64,000 nucleotides of DNA from Cupriavidus sp. EM10 (GTDB lineage: Bacteria > Pseudomonadota > Gammaproteobacteria > Burkholderiales > Burkholderiaceae). A model generated the notes under the pieces. It was not told the origin of the DNA. It did no database searches and saw only the letters and a program-made list of their open reading frames with translations. Both the position numbers and the translations under genes were made by a program. The stretch covers positions 434,001 through 498,000 of the forward strand of contig NZ_CP076061.1 of NCBI RefSeq assembly GCF_018729255.1. Direction: 5' to 3'. Below are positions 40,693 to 49,719 of this stretch, piece after piece; position 1 is the first letter of the stretch, and each line of letters starts with the position of its first letter.

Positions 40693-41670
40693 TTACTGCA
40701 GGGCGACGCCCGACTGCTTGACGAGCTTCTCGGTGCGCGGGATCTCCGCGTTGATCATCGCCGTGAAATCCTTGACGCTGCCGCCGCGCGGCTCGGCGCC
40801 AGTCACGGCCAGCTTCTCGCGGAAGTCCGGCGCGGCCAGCAGCTTGTTGATCGACGTGTTGAGCTTGACCACCACGTCGGCCGGCGTGCCCTTGGGTGCC
40901 ACGATGCCATACCACGGGGCGATATCGAATCCGGCAAAGCCCTGCTCGGCGATGGTGGGGATCTCGGGGGCCTGCGGCGAACGCTTGGCCGTGGACATGC
41001 CCAGTGCGCGCAGCTTGCCCGCCTTCACGTACGGCAGGCCGGTCATGATGGTGTCGAAGTACATCGACACCTGGCCCGACAGCAGCGCCGGAATGGCCTC
41101 GCCAGCGCCCTTGTACGGCACGTGGACGATGTCGATGCCGGCCACCGCCTTCAGCATTTCACCGGCGATATGCGACGTAGTGCCCGTGCCGAACGATGCG
41201 TACGACAGCTTGCCCGGATTGGCCTTGGCATAGGCCACCATCTCGGGCAGCGTCTTGAACGGCAGCGACGGATTGGACAGCAGGATGTTCGGCGTGATAG
41301 CCACCACGGCAACCTTCTCGAACGCGTCCGGATCGTAGCTCAGCTTCTTGTACAGGAAGCGGTTGGTCACCATCGACGCCGGCCCGGACATCAGCAGCGT
41401 ATAGCCGTCGCCCGACGCACGCGCGGCGACCTCGCTGCCGATCATCGCGGCCGCGCCGGGGCGGTTTTCCACCACGAAGCTCTGGCCATATTCCTTGGCC
41501 AGCCCGGCACCGAGCTGCCGCGTGATCAGGTCGGTCGCCGAGCCGGCCTGGAATGGCACCACGATGCGCACCGGCTGCGTGGGCCAGTCGCGCGCGCCCT
41601 GCGCCAGCGCCAGCGACGACGCGGCGAACAGGCCGATGGAAAGTAGTGATCGGAAAGAAGAGAAACGCAT
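40693..41670 (-). CDS. Bug-family periplasmic solute receptor, copy 3
   Basis: 325 residues. Signal peptide MRFSSFRSLLSIGLFAASSL ending at ALAQG. Hallmarks: QPVRIVVPFQAGSATDLITR, VVENRPGAAAMIG, GDGYTLLMSGP, PYKGAGEAIPALLSGQV, APEIPTIAEQGFAGFD. GAGGGT precedes the ATG. It precedes the first gamma-glutamyltransferase; another Bug receptor precedes the second one in this window, so the pairing is probably functional. Confidence 0.9.
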   Translation of the reverse strand: MRFSSFRSLLSIGLFAASSLALAQGARDWPTQPVRIVVPFQAGSATDLITRQLGAGLAKEYGQSFVVENRPGAAAMIGSEVAARASGDGYTLLMSGPASMVTNRFLYKKLSYDPDAFEKVAVVAITPNILLSNPSLPFKTLPEMVAYAKANPGKLSYASFGTGTTSHIAGEMLKAVAGIDIVHVPYKGAGEAIPALLSGQVSMYFDTIMTGLPYVKAGKLRALGMSTAKRSPQAPEIPTIAEQGFAGFDIAPWYGIVAPKGTPADVVVKLNTSINKLLAAPDFREKLAVTGAEPRGGSVKDFTAMINAEIPRTEKLVKQSGVALQ

Positions 41671-41819
41671 GTCTGTACCCTCATTGATTCGAACGATGGT
41701 CATCCGCGAGAACGTGTCGGATGCCGCCATTCCGTCCGCAATTTGCGTGCCACTGGCAACGCTGCGTCGTTGACACGAGCCCCGTCCGCCCCCTTCAGTT
41801 CGATGAAGTTTGCGGGTGT

Positions 41820-41853
41820 GGCGCACCGGTTTGGTTAGCGTTTCCGGTGCGCC
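41820..41853. terminator. Hairpin downstream of gabT
   Basis: A perfect 10-base-pair stem GGCGCACCGG / CCGGTGCGCC with a 14-base loop lies 87 bases past the gabT stop, in a 269-base gap with no other gene. No T-tract. The rest of the gap should hold the promoter of the Bug receptor gene. Confidence 0.45.
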
Positions 41854-41939
41854 CGCAGGCTGGTGTTGTCTCCTGGTGCCAAGGCACTATTGGTGTGCCC
41901 GGCGCTCTCTTTGGGTTGGCTTGCTGCGGCCCTGCGCTC

Positions 41940-43205
41940 TCAGTCGATCAGCGCCTTTGCCAGCACGGCCAGCGCTGCATCGAACTGCGCCTGCGGAATC
42001 GTCAGCGGATACAGGAAGCGGATGACGTTGCCGTGGGTGCCGCACGTCAGCAGGATCAGGCCCGCCTCCATCGCGCGCGTCTGCACGCGCCTGGCATGCT
42101 CGGCGCTGGGGGCGCCCGTTGCCGGGTCGACGAACTCGGCGGCGATCATCGAACCGAGACCGCGCACTTCGGCCATCGCCGGACACTGCGCACGCAGGCC
42201 TTCCAGATGAACCTGCAACTGCGCGCCCAGCTGCGCGGCGCGCTCGCACAGGCGCTCTTCCTCGATGGTGTCGATCACGGCATGGGCAGCGGCCACGGCC
42301 AGCGGATTGCCTGCGTACGTGCCGCCGAGCCCGCCGGGCAGCGGCGCATCCATGATCTCGGCGCGGCCGCACACGGCCGACAGCGGCATGCCGCCCGCCA
42401 GGCTCTTGGCCATCGTGATCAGGTCGGGCTGCACGTCATGGTGTGCCATGGCAAACAGCTTGCCGGTGCGGCCGAAGCCGGTCTGCACTTCGTCAGCGAT
42501 CATCACGATGCCGTGGCGGTCGCATACCGCGCGCAGGCCGCGCATGAAGTCGGCGGGTGCCGGCTGGAAGCCGCCTTCGCCCTGCACCGGCTCCACGATG
42601 ATGGCGGCCACGCGCTGCGGATCGATATCGGTCTTGAACAGCATTTCCAGCGCCTGCAGCGCTTGCGCGGTGGTCACGCCGTTCAGCGCACCGGGGAACG
42701 GCGCATGGAAAATGTCCGACGGGAACGGCCCGAATCCAACCTTGTACGGCACCACCTTGCCGGTCAGTGCCATGCCCAGCAGCGTGCGGCCGTGGAAGCC
42801 GCCGGCAAACGCGATCACGCCGGGCCGGCCCGTGTGGGCACGTGCGATCTTGATGGCGTTCTCCACCGCCTCGGCGCCGGTCGTGAACAGCGCGGTCTTG
42901 TTGAGTCCCGTGATTGGCACCATCGCGTTGATGCGTTCGGCCAGCGACACGTAGCTCTGATACGGCACCACCTGGTAGGCGGTGTGGGTAAAGCGTTCCA
43001 GCTGGGCCGCCACGGCCTGCATCACGCGCGGATGCCGGTGCCCGGTGTTCAGCACGGCAATGCCGGCCGCGAAGTCGGTGTAGACGCGGCCCTCGACGTC
43101 CCACAGTGTCGCGTTCTCGGCGCGGTCGGCGTAGAAGTCGCACATCACGCCCACCCCACGCGGGGTGGCAAGGCTGCGGCGTTGGTTCAGTTCGATGTTT
43201 TTCAT
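41940..43205 (-). CDS. gabT: 4-aminobutyrate aminotransferase
   Basis: 421 residues in class III aminotransferases. The PLP lysine is in ITMAKSLAGG, the preceding aspartate in VMIADEVQTGFGRTG, and GAEAVENAIKIAR, FHGRTLLGMALTGK and GTYAGNPLAVAAA are typical of GabT. It converts 4-aminobutyrate and 2-oxoglutarate to succinate semialdehyde and glutamate. No gabD is adjacent. The divergent gene is a MocR-family regulator of the GabR type, which supports the assignment. The start MKNIELNQRR is the standard GabT N terminus. Confidence 0.9.
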   Translation of the reverse strand: MKNIELNQRRSLATPRGVGVMCDFYADRAENATLWDVEGRVYTDFAAGIAVLNTGHRHPRVMQAVAAQLERFTHTAYQVVPYQSYVSLAERINAMVPITGLNKTALFTTGAEAVENAIKIARAHTGRPGVIAFAGGFHGRTLLGMALTGKVVPYKVGFGPFPSDIFHAPFPGALNGVTTAQALQALEMLFKTDIDPQRVAAIIVEPVQGEGGFQPAPADFMRGLRAVCDRHGIVMIADEVQTGFGRTGKLFAMAHHDVQPDLITMAKSLAGGMPLSAVCGRAEIMDAPLPGGLGGTYAGNPLAVAAAHAVIDTIEEERLCERAAQLGAQLQVHLEGLRAQCPAMAEVRGLGSMIAAEFVDPATGAPSAEHARRVQTRAMEAGLILLTCGTHGNVIRFLYPLTIPQAQFDAALAVLAKALID

Positions 43206-43305
43206 GGTCGATGGCGAAGGTGGCAGGTCGGCGCCGGCAGCGGCGGTTCCGGGCATCTGTCCGGCACTGCGCAGCGATTCCGCACATTTCAATCACATTT
43301 GGCCC

Positions 43306-43342
43306 TACAATCCAGCGCCACTTTCATAAATCCAATGGTGCC
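43306..43342. promoter_or_regulatory. Direct repeats and -10 element in the gabT/GabR-like divergent region
   Basis: AATCCAGCGCCA (43309-43320) and AATCCAATGGTGCCA (43329-43342 region) are direct repeats two helical turns apart; the first overlaps a TACAAT -10-like hexamer (43306-43311). MocR/GabR regulators bind direct repeats, so these are candidate sites. Confidence 0.4.
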
Positions 43343-43344
43343 AA

Positions 43345-44846
43345 TTGAAGTCGATCTGCGGTGACCTGCTGCTCCAGCGCCTGGGGCCCGATGGGCTGGC
43401 GGCCTTTGGCAAGCCCCTGAACCGTGGCCTGTACGCGTGCATTCGCGGGGCGATTCTCGACGGCAGCCTGGCGCCGGCCACCCGCCTGCCGCCGCAGCGC
43501 GACCTGGCGGCGGAGCTTGGCCTGTCGCGCAATACGGTGATGTTCGCGTACGAGCAACTGCTGGCCGAAGGCTACCTGCGCGCCCGCACCGGCAGCGGCA
43601 CGTTTGTGGCCGATACGGCGCCTGAAAGCTACCTGAACGCCACGGCCGCCACGGTGGCCGAGGCTGGCCCGCGCGAGATGCCCGGTCTGTCGGCCCGTGG
43701 CCAGCGGCTGATCGAAAATGCGTCGGCGTCGCCCACCCAGTGGGGCGCCTTCATGCCCGGCGTGCCGGACCTGCGCCGGTTCCCGCACCGGCGCTATGCT
43801 CAGATTTCGGCGCGGCTGTGGCGCAATCCCCAGCCGGAATGGCTCAGCTACAGCCACGGCGGCGGCCTGCCGGCGCTGCGCGAGGCCGTGGCCAACCACC
43901 TGCGCGTGGCGCGTTCGGTGCGATGTGATGCGGGACAGGTGTTGATCACCGAAGGCATTCACCAGGCCATCGATCTCGTCGTACGGCTGCTGGGGTCCCC
44001 GGCGACCAGGCGTGGGTGGAAGAGCCCGGCTACTGGGGCATTCGCAGCGTGCTGCAGGTGTGCGATATCGGCATGGTGCCAATGCCGGTGGACGACGACG
44101 GCCTGACGCTCCCCGATACGGTGGCCGAAGCCCCGGCGCCGCGCTTTGTCTTCGTGACACCGTCGCATCAATATCCGATGGGGGCGATCATGAGCCTGAA
44201 GCGGCGTCGCGCGCTGCTGGAATTCGCGCGCCAGCACGGCAGCTGGATCGTCGAGGACGACTACGACAGCGAGTTCCGCTTCTCGGGGCAGCCCATCCCG
44301 TCGCTGCAGGGCATGGAGCCCGATGCCCCGGTGATCTACATCGGCACCTTCAGCAAGACGCTGTATCCGGGGCTGCGCATGGGCTACCTGGTCCTGCCGC
44401 GTGCGCTGGCCGCATCGTTCCAGACCGCGCATGCCGACCTGTACCGCGCAGGCCACCTGATGACTCAGGCCACGGTGGCCGAGTTCATGCAGGCCGGCGA
44501 CTACGCCGCGCACATCCGGCGCATGCGGCCACTCTACGCCCGGCGCCGCGCCATGCTGGCCGACCTGATCGAACGCTACCTGGGGCCCGGCGCGCTGAAC
44601 CGCCAGGGCAGCAACGCGGGCCTGCACCTTGTGCTGCGGCTGCCCGACGACGCCGACGACGTGGCCATTGCCGCCACGGCGCGCGACCGGGGCATCATCG
44701 TGCGCCCGCTGTCACGCTACTACCTGGGTCAGAACGTCCAGAAGGGGCTGCTGCTCGGCTATGCCTGCGTGCCGGAAGAACATATCGGCCCGGCGTTCGA
44801 CGTGCTGCTGGGCTGCCTGCCGGGCCGATTGCCTACAATCCAGTAG
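43345..44846 (+). pseudogene. MocR/PdxR-family regulator (GabR-like); frameshifted here
   Basis: An N-terminal GntR winged helix (GRLPPQRDLAAELGLSRNTV-like: ATRLPPQRDLAAELGLSRNT) followed by a class I aminotransferase-like domain. The frame breaks after IDLVVRLLG; one more G in the GGGG run at 43992-43995 reads VVRLLGVPGDQAWVEEPGYWG and gives 500 residues. The PLP lysine is in YIGTFSKTLYPGLRMGY. Such regulators bind PLP plus an amino acid effector; beside gabT the likely effector is 4-aminobutyrate and the likely target gabT. The start TTG at 43345 is uncertain. Confidence 0.85.
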
Positions 44847-44870
44847 CAATCGATGGCCGGGAGCACGGCG

Positions 44871-45899
44871 ATGGGTCTTTTCGGATGGATGCGCGAGCAC
44901 ACGACGCACGCGGACAACCCGGGCAAGCAAGAGCTGGCCGAAATCGCCGAACTTGCGGAGCGCGTTACGCGGCTCAATCCGCGCCTGCGGCTGGTCTCGC
45001 ACCATGAGCGGAAGCTGCGGCCAGCGCTGGCCCAGGCGCTCACGCACGTGCGCACGCTGGTGCGTGACCTTCCTGCCCCGCGCGAGGCCAGCGATCATGC
45101 GTGGGGCATCGACCCCTGTATCCACGCTTTCTTCGGCACCCCCCACGATGTGGCGCTGACCTTCAGCCGATCTCCCGACCTGCGCGACTACTTTGGCGCA
45201 TCGCCCGCCAGGCAGACGGCCACGGCCGTGCTGGGCATGACCATGACCGAGCGGCGCACGCTGGGGGTGGCGCTGGAAGGCGATGTCATGCGCTCGGAGG
45301 TGCCGCAGACCCATATCAGCTTTGGCGAGCACCGGGTCACGATCATCGCCGATACGGATGCGGCCTTGCGCGACGAGATCGTGCGCCGGATGTTCGATCA
45401 GCTGGCGCTGGAGTCCCTGGCCCGATTCACCGCGGGACAGTCGCATCGCGACGCGCTCGACCGCGAGCATGGGTTCCTGGTGGCGCGCCTTCGGCTGTTC
45501 GAGCGCCAGGGCACGGGGATGCGATCGGTGGTGTGCGGCGATGGGCCGGTCAGCGCCACCGAGGCCGCGTCGCTGCGCGAGCAGATCGCCGCCAACGAGC
45601 AGGCACTGGCCCAGTTGCCCGCGGCGCCCGGCACCCTGGAGCGCCAGCTCGAATGCCTGGCCGAAACGCTGGCGGACGCCCCCGCCAGGTTCTCCATCTC
45701 GCGTCGCCCGCTGCGGCTGAGCGCGACGAACGTGCTGCTGGCATCGGACGACACGGCGCCGGCCAGCGACATCGAACTGCTGACGGCCCACGTTCCGGGC
45801 GATCCGCCGCTGGTGCGGGCTTTCGCGCTGGTCACCTTCGCGCGCGGCGACATGGTGTCGCCGCGCGCCCTGCTCGACGAGGCGGAACGCCACCTTTGA
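44871..45899 (+). CDS. Conserved unknown protein
   Basis: 342 residues from the ATG at 44871, chosen because GGGAG lies before it; an ATG at 44853 is also in frame. Not recognised. It is cytoplasmic by appearance, with a short N-terminal helix (GLFGWMREHTTHADNPGKQE), a middle alpha/beta region (LGMTMTERRTLGVALEGDVM) and a charged helix between about 210 and 260 with EAASLREQIAANEQALAQLP. The end (ALVTFARGDMVSPRALLDEA) is well formed. Codon use matches the neighbours, so it is probably a resident core or genus gene. It follows the GabR-like gene by 24 bases. Confidence 0.7.
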   Translation: MGLFGWMREHTTHADNPGKQELAEIAELAERVTRLNPRLRLVSHHERKLRPALAQALTHVRTLVRDLPAPREASDHAWGIDPCIHAFFGTPHDVALTFSRSPDLRDYFGASPARQTATAVLGMTMTERRTLGVALEGDVMRSEVPQTHISFGEHRVTIIADTDAALRDEIVRRMFDQLALESLARFTAGQSHRDALDREHGFLVARLRLFERQGTGMRSVVCGDGPVSATEAASLREQIAANEQALAQLPAAPGTLERQLECLAETLADAPARFSISRRPLRLSATNVLLASDDTAPASDIELLTAHVPGDPPLVRAFALVTFARGDMVSPRALLDEAERHL

Positions 45900-45911
45900 G
45901 CACCCCGCTTT

Positions 45912-47645
45912 TTACAGCGGCATCGGGCTGGGGCTGGCGCCATGGGCGCTCTCTGGCACGAAGCGTCCCAGCACATGGCCGGACATGCCCTTGGCCAGTT
46001 CCTCCTCGCCATAGAACACGGTGCCGAAGCCTTCCTTGCGCAGCAGCTTCGACTCGTCCTCGCTGTGGGTGCGCAGCACCACCTCGACATGCGGATTCAG
46101 CGTGCGGGCCGTCTCCACCATCTGCCGCACGTACAGCGGCTCGGGCACGGCCACCACCAGCATGGCCGCATGGGCGATATGCGCCTGGATCAGCACGGCC
46201 GGGTCGGCCGCATTGCCCGACACGGCCGCGAAACCGGCCTTGCGCAGGCTTTCCACCAGTTCCCGGTTCTCGTCGGCAATCACAAAGGGGATGCCGCGTT
46301 CCTGCATGGCGCTGGCGATGCGGCGGCCGACGCGGCCATAGCCCACCAGCACCACCTGGCCCTCCAGGAACTTGCGCTCGGTGGTCATCGGCAGCTCGGC
46401 ATACGGATCGCCGCGCTGCTCCAGGTTGCGGGCCATCTGCGAACGGGCCAGCACCCAGCGCCGCACCGGCTCGATGGCTGCGAACAGCAGCGGATTAAGG
46501 GCGATGGAGATCAGCGCGCCGGCCAGGATCAGGCTCATGCCCTCTTCCGGCAGCAGGCCCAGCGTCACGCCCAGGCCGGCCAGGATGAACGAGAATTCGC
46601 CGATCTGCGCCAGGCTGGCGGACACCGTCAGCGCCGTGTTGAGCGGATAGCGGAACGCCAGCACCAGCACGAAGGCGGCCAGCGACTTGCCGAGGATGAT
46701 GACCGCCACCACCGCCAGCACATGCAGCGGCTGCTCCACAAGGATCTCGGGCTTGAACAGCATGCCGACCGACACGAAGAACAGCACCGAGAACGCATCG
46801 CGCAGCGGCAGCGATTCTTCCGCCGCCCGGTGGCTGAACTCCGATTCGCGCATCACCATGCCCGCGAAGAAGGCGCCCAGCGCGAACGACACGCTGAAGA
46901 TTTCCGCCGCGCCATAGGCAATGCCGATCGCCACGGCCACCACGGCCAGCGTGAACAGTTCACGCGAGCCGGTCTTGGCCACCTGCCACAGCAGCCACGG
47001 CAGCACCCGACGCCCCGCCACCAGCATCAGCGCGATAAAGGCCACCACCTGCAGCAACGTCTGGAAGATCGTCATGCCCAGCGACTGCGACGCCTGCGCG
47101 TCCGCATTCACCGTCCCGCCCAGCAGCCCGGCCAGCGGCGGCAGCAGCACCAGCACCAGCACGGTTGCCAGGTCTTCCACCACCAGCCAGCCCACGGCAA
47201 TCCGGCCGTTCATCGATTCGAGCACGTTGCGCGTCTCCAGCGCCTTGAGCAGCACCACCGTGCTGGCGCACGACAGCGACAAGCCGAAGATCAGCCCGGT
47301 GCCCCAATCCCAGCCCCACGCCCAGCCGATGCCCATGCCAAGCAGCGTGGCCAGGCCCATCTGCACCACGGCGCCCGGTATGGCGATGCGCTTGACGGCC
47401 AGCAGGTCGCTCATCGAGAAATGCAGGCCCACGCCAAACATCAGCAGCATGATGCCGATCTCGGACAACTGGGACGCCAGGTGCACGTCGGCGACAAAGC
47501 CGGGCGTGCCGGGGCCGATGATGATGCCGGACACGAGATAGCCGACCAGCGCCGGGATCTTCATGCGCTCGGCCAGGAAGCCGAGCACGAGGGCGATGCC
47601 GAAACCGGCGGCAAGCGTGGTGATAAGGGACAGGTTGTGATCCAT
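45912..47645 (-). CDS. ybaL: YbaL/KefB-type cation:proton antiporter with TrkA-N domain
   Basis: 577 residues. The first 385 or so form a 12-13 helix CPA2 exchanger (IPALVGYLVSGIIIGPGTPG; LSCASTVVLLKALE; WLVVEDLATVLVLVLLP with the ion-binding Asp). A Rossmann TrkA-N domain follows (VVLVGYGRVGRRIASAM to about residue 530), for nucleotide or glutathione control. The layout and the tail match YbaL. It should exchange K+ or Na+ for H+. It is convergent with the preceding unknown gene, 12 bases apart. Confidence 0.88.
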   Translation of the reverse strand: MDHNLSLITTLAAGFGIALVLGFLAERMKIPALVGYLVSGIIIGPGTPGFVADVHLASQLSEIGIMLLMFGVGLHFSMSDLLAVKRIAIPGAVVQMGLATLLGMGIGWAWGWDWGTGLIFGLSLSCASTVVLLKALETRNVLESMNGRIAVGWLVVEDLATVLVLVLLPPLAGLLGGTVNADAQASQSLGMTIFQTLLQVVAFIALMLVAGRRVLPWLLWQVAKTGSRELFTLAVVAVAIGIAYGAAEIFSVSFALGAFFAGMVMRESEFSHRAAEESLPLRDAFSVLFFVSVGMLFKPEILVEQPLHVLAVVAVIILGKSLAAFVLVLAFRYPLNTALTVSASLAQIGEFSFILAGLGVTLGLLPEEGMSLILAGALISIALNPLLFAAIEPVRRWVLARSQMARNLEQRGDPYAELPMTTERKFLEGQVVLVGYGRVGRRIASAMQERGIPFVIADENRELVESLRKAGFAAVSGNAADPAVLIQAHIAHAAMLVVAVPEPLYVRQMVETARTLNPHVEVVLRTHSEDESKLLRKEGFGTVFYGEEELAKGMSGHVLGRFVPESAHGASPSPMPL

Positions 47646-47869
47646 GGGTCTGCGGGGTCGGGAGCGCGGGTCGGAGGGCGGAGGGGCAAAGAGCGTTCCC
47701 GAATTGTAACTGCGACGCCGGCATCACATTGCAAACCCGCAGCGGGAATATTCGACAGACAGTGGATGCGCACGCGCCGTTCCCTCGCCGGGAACCAAAC
47801 GGGTAGAGGAATCGGGACAGACGTGGACCCGGCCAGCGGGCATCCGGGCCGGCCTGCCGGCCGGAGTGG

Positions 47870-48679
47870 TCAGGGCTTGCCGTCGCCAGGCTCGATGATC
47901 GGCCGCAGGAGCGTGAAGTCGTTGGGATAGAACGGCGGCACCTCAGATGGGCTTTTCTTGCGCGCCACCTCGACAAAACGGCGGTCGTCCTCGATGGCCA
48001 GCATCAGGTCGAAGCGCTTCACGCCGGCCGCCTTGGCCCGTTCCACATCGCGCTCGCTCTTGGCCCGGTAGGCAATGGTGCGCATCAGCAGGTCGTAGAG
48101 CAGCCGGGGGCGGCGCTCCACGGCCGCTTCGGCGTCCTGCCGCCGCCGTGCCAGCACGGCCTGCCACAGCGTGGCATCTTCCAGCCCAAGGGTATGCTCG
48201 GCGATGGCCACCAGCTGCGCCTTGGTGGCGCGCGGCGAATACTGGATGCCCTGCGCATCCAGGAAGGCCCGGATATCGCCCGTACGCTGGCCCAGCAGTT
48301 CCTCGGTGCGCGACTTGGCCTTCTGGGGCTGGTCGATGTCGGTCCAGTGCGACGGGAAGGCGCCCATTTCGCGGAAGGTCGCCGCCCAGTCGTCATACTC
48401 GGTCCACGTCCAGTCGCGCCCCCGGAAATACCCGGCATACACCGGCTCGAAGTAGCCCGCCATATTGAGGCCGTCGGAGCCGCTGCGCTGGACGATCGCC
48501 AGGATCTCGGCCGCCTCGGCCTCGGTAACGCCCACCACGGCCGCCATCACACGATGAAAGACGCGTGCGTAGGAGCTGGTTGTATCCTGAACATACGGCG
48601 CACGCGGCGCGGGCGTCGGCGCCGGCGTGGCTTCGGCCGGGCCGCGTCGGGCCTTGCGAAAGAATCTGAATACGGCCAC
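47870..48679 (-). CDS. Unknown protein with a SAP/HeH-like segment
   Basis: 269 residues from a GTG at 48679; an Ala/Pro linker (residues 12-30) separates a basic N terminus from the body. Not recognised as a whole. The segment DIRAFLDAQGIQYSPRATKA to about residue 150 looks like a SAP/HeH helix-extension-helix, a small nucleic-acid-binding fold, embedded in a helical protein. Other blocks are GSDGLNMAGYFEPVYAGYFR and KRFDLMLAIEDDRRFVEVA. It is divergent from the secreted ClpP-like/LprI gene across 80 bases. Role unknown; a DNA-binding role would fit the SAP-like element but is not shown. Confidence 0.65.
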   Translation of the reverse strand: MAVFRFFRKARRGPAEATPAPTPAPRAPYVQDTTSSYARVFHRVMAAVVGVTEAEAAEILAIVQRSGSDGLNMAGYFEPVYAGYFRGRDWTWTEYDDWAATFREMGAFPSHWTDIDQPQKAKSRTEELLGQRTGDIRAFLDAQGIQYSPRATKAQLVAIAEHTLGLEDATLWQAVLARRRQDAEAAVERRPRLLYDLLMRTIAYRAKSERDVERAKAAGVKRFDLMLAIEDDRRFVEVARKKSPSEVPPFYPNDFTLLRPIIEPGDGKP

Positions 48680-48759
48680 TTTTCTTTATGTGTGCCACTG
48701 GCAACACTATATCGGTTGATCCGTGACATTTTGCATATCTACAAGGAAAGCGAGGCGCG

Positions 48760-49671
48760 ATGCGATCTGCCGATTGCCATGCCGGGCACGCCGGGCTTTT
48801 CCTGTTGCAGCGCGTGCTGCCAGCGTTGCTGCTGGCCCTTGGAGGCCTCTTTCCCGGCAGCGCGCCGGCCATGGAATTCCGCATCTACCACCAGCCCGAA
48901 CTGAATCGCCGGATGGTCATTGGCGAGGGCCGCATCGAAGATGGCGACGCCGGCAAGTTCCAGGCCGTTGCCCGGATCGCCGACCGCGATGACGAAGGCC
49001 TGGTCGCACTGATCCTGAACAGCCCCGGCGGCAACGTCGAGGCCGCATTCCGGCTCGTCGACGCCATGGACAAGGTGCGTGTGTACACGATCGTGCCGGA
49101 CAGCGCCCGGTGCGCCTCGGCGTGCGCGTCGGTGGTCTTTGCTTCCGGAGAGCGCCGCAGCGTCCTTGGCTCCGGGCTGCTGGGCTTCCACAGCTGCTAC
49201 AAGCGCCAGGGCGCCGCCCTGCTGTCAGATTCCCTGTGCAACGAGATCGTCGCGGCAAACGCGATGCAACGGGGCGTCACACATGCCGCCATCAACCGCT
49301 TCGTGACGGACTATGACGCGCACGACATGGCCTGGGTCGGCCGCAACGTCGTGTGCCGGTCGCTGCAAGGGCTGTGCAAGCCCGGGCGCATGGAGAATCG
49401 CAACGACTCCCACGCGGCACTGAGGCGCAGTCTCGACTGCAGCAGGCTGGCGTCGATGGCATCGCAACTGGTATGCGGTGACACCGAACTCGCGAGAACC
49501 GACAAGGAACTCGCCGACCTGTACGGCCGCAAGTTCGCGTCGGCTGCCAACAGGACGCGTATCCGCGACGACCAGCGGGCCTGGCTACGCGACGAGCGCA
49601 ACCGGTGCAGCGACAAGGCCTGCCTGCTGCGCGCCTACCGCAGCCGGATCGACGCATTGAAACGAACCTGA
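48760..49671 (+). CDS. Secreted ClpP-like serine protease domain fused to an LprI-like domain
   Basis: 303 residues. An N-terminal signal sequence (LFLLQRVLPALLLALGGLFPG) directs export. Residues about 45-190 form a ClpP/crotonase-like fold: LILNSPGGNVEAAFRLVDAM, then the nucleophile serine in ARCASACASVVFASG (flanked by two cysteines likely to pair in the periplasm), then a histidine in LLGFHSCY. Residues about 220-303 match the LprI/DUF1311 cysteine-rich domain (LDCSRLASMASQLVCGDTEL, LYGRKF, DDQRAWLRDERNRC, CLLRAYRSRIDAL), known from lysozyme-inhibitor-like proteins. The combination suggests a periplasmic protease with a binding module; substrate unknown. It is divergent from an unknown SAP-like gene. 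Confidence 0.75.
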   Translation: MRSADCHAGHAGLFLLQRVLPALLLALGGLFPGSAPAMEFRIYHQPELNRRMVIGEGRIEDGDAGKFQAVARIADRDDEGLVALILNSPGGNVEAAFRLVDAMDKVRVYTIVPDSARCASACASVVFASGERRSVLGSGLLGFHSCYKRQGAALLSDSLCNEIVAANAMQRGVTHAAINRFVTDYDAHDMAWVGRNVVCRSLQGLCKPGRMENRNDSHAALRRSLDCSRLASMASQLVCGDTELARTDKELADLYGRKFASAANRTRIRDDQRAWLRDERNRCSDKACLLRAYRSRIDALKRT

Positions 49672-49719
49672 GACGCCGCCAGGCGCGTCCCGGATCCGGT
49701 CGTGTCCTCAGCAGGTGCG

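Noticed and set aside
43305..44845. The 11-base word CTACAATCCAG repeated before the GabR-like gene and before the unknown gene at 44871
   Set aside because: It contains the -10-like hexamer TACAAT and the second copy overlaps coding sequence; chance or shared promoter sequence explains it better than a mobile repeat.
45942..47930. A 662-codon frame opposite the YbaL-like antiporter
   Set aside because: Shadow frame of a conserved transporter; no membrane or domain pattern of its own.
48171..48904. Plus-strand frames of 94-236 codons overlapping the SAP-like gene
   Set aside because: They lie inside the reverse strand of a better-formed gene and the exported protease has its own start at 48760.
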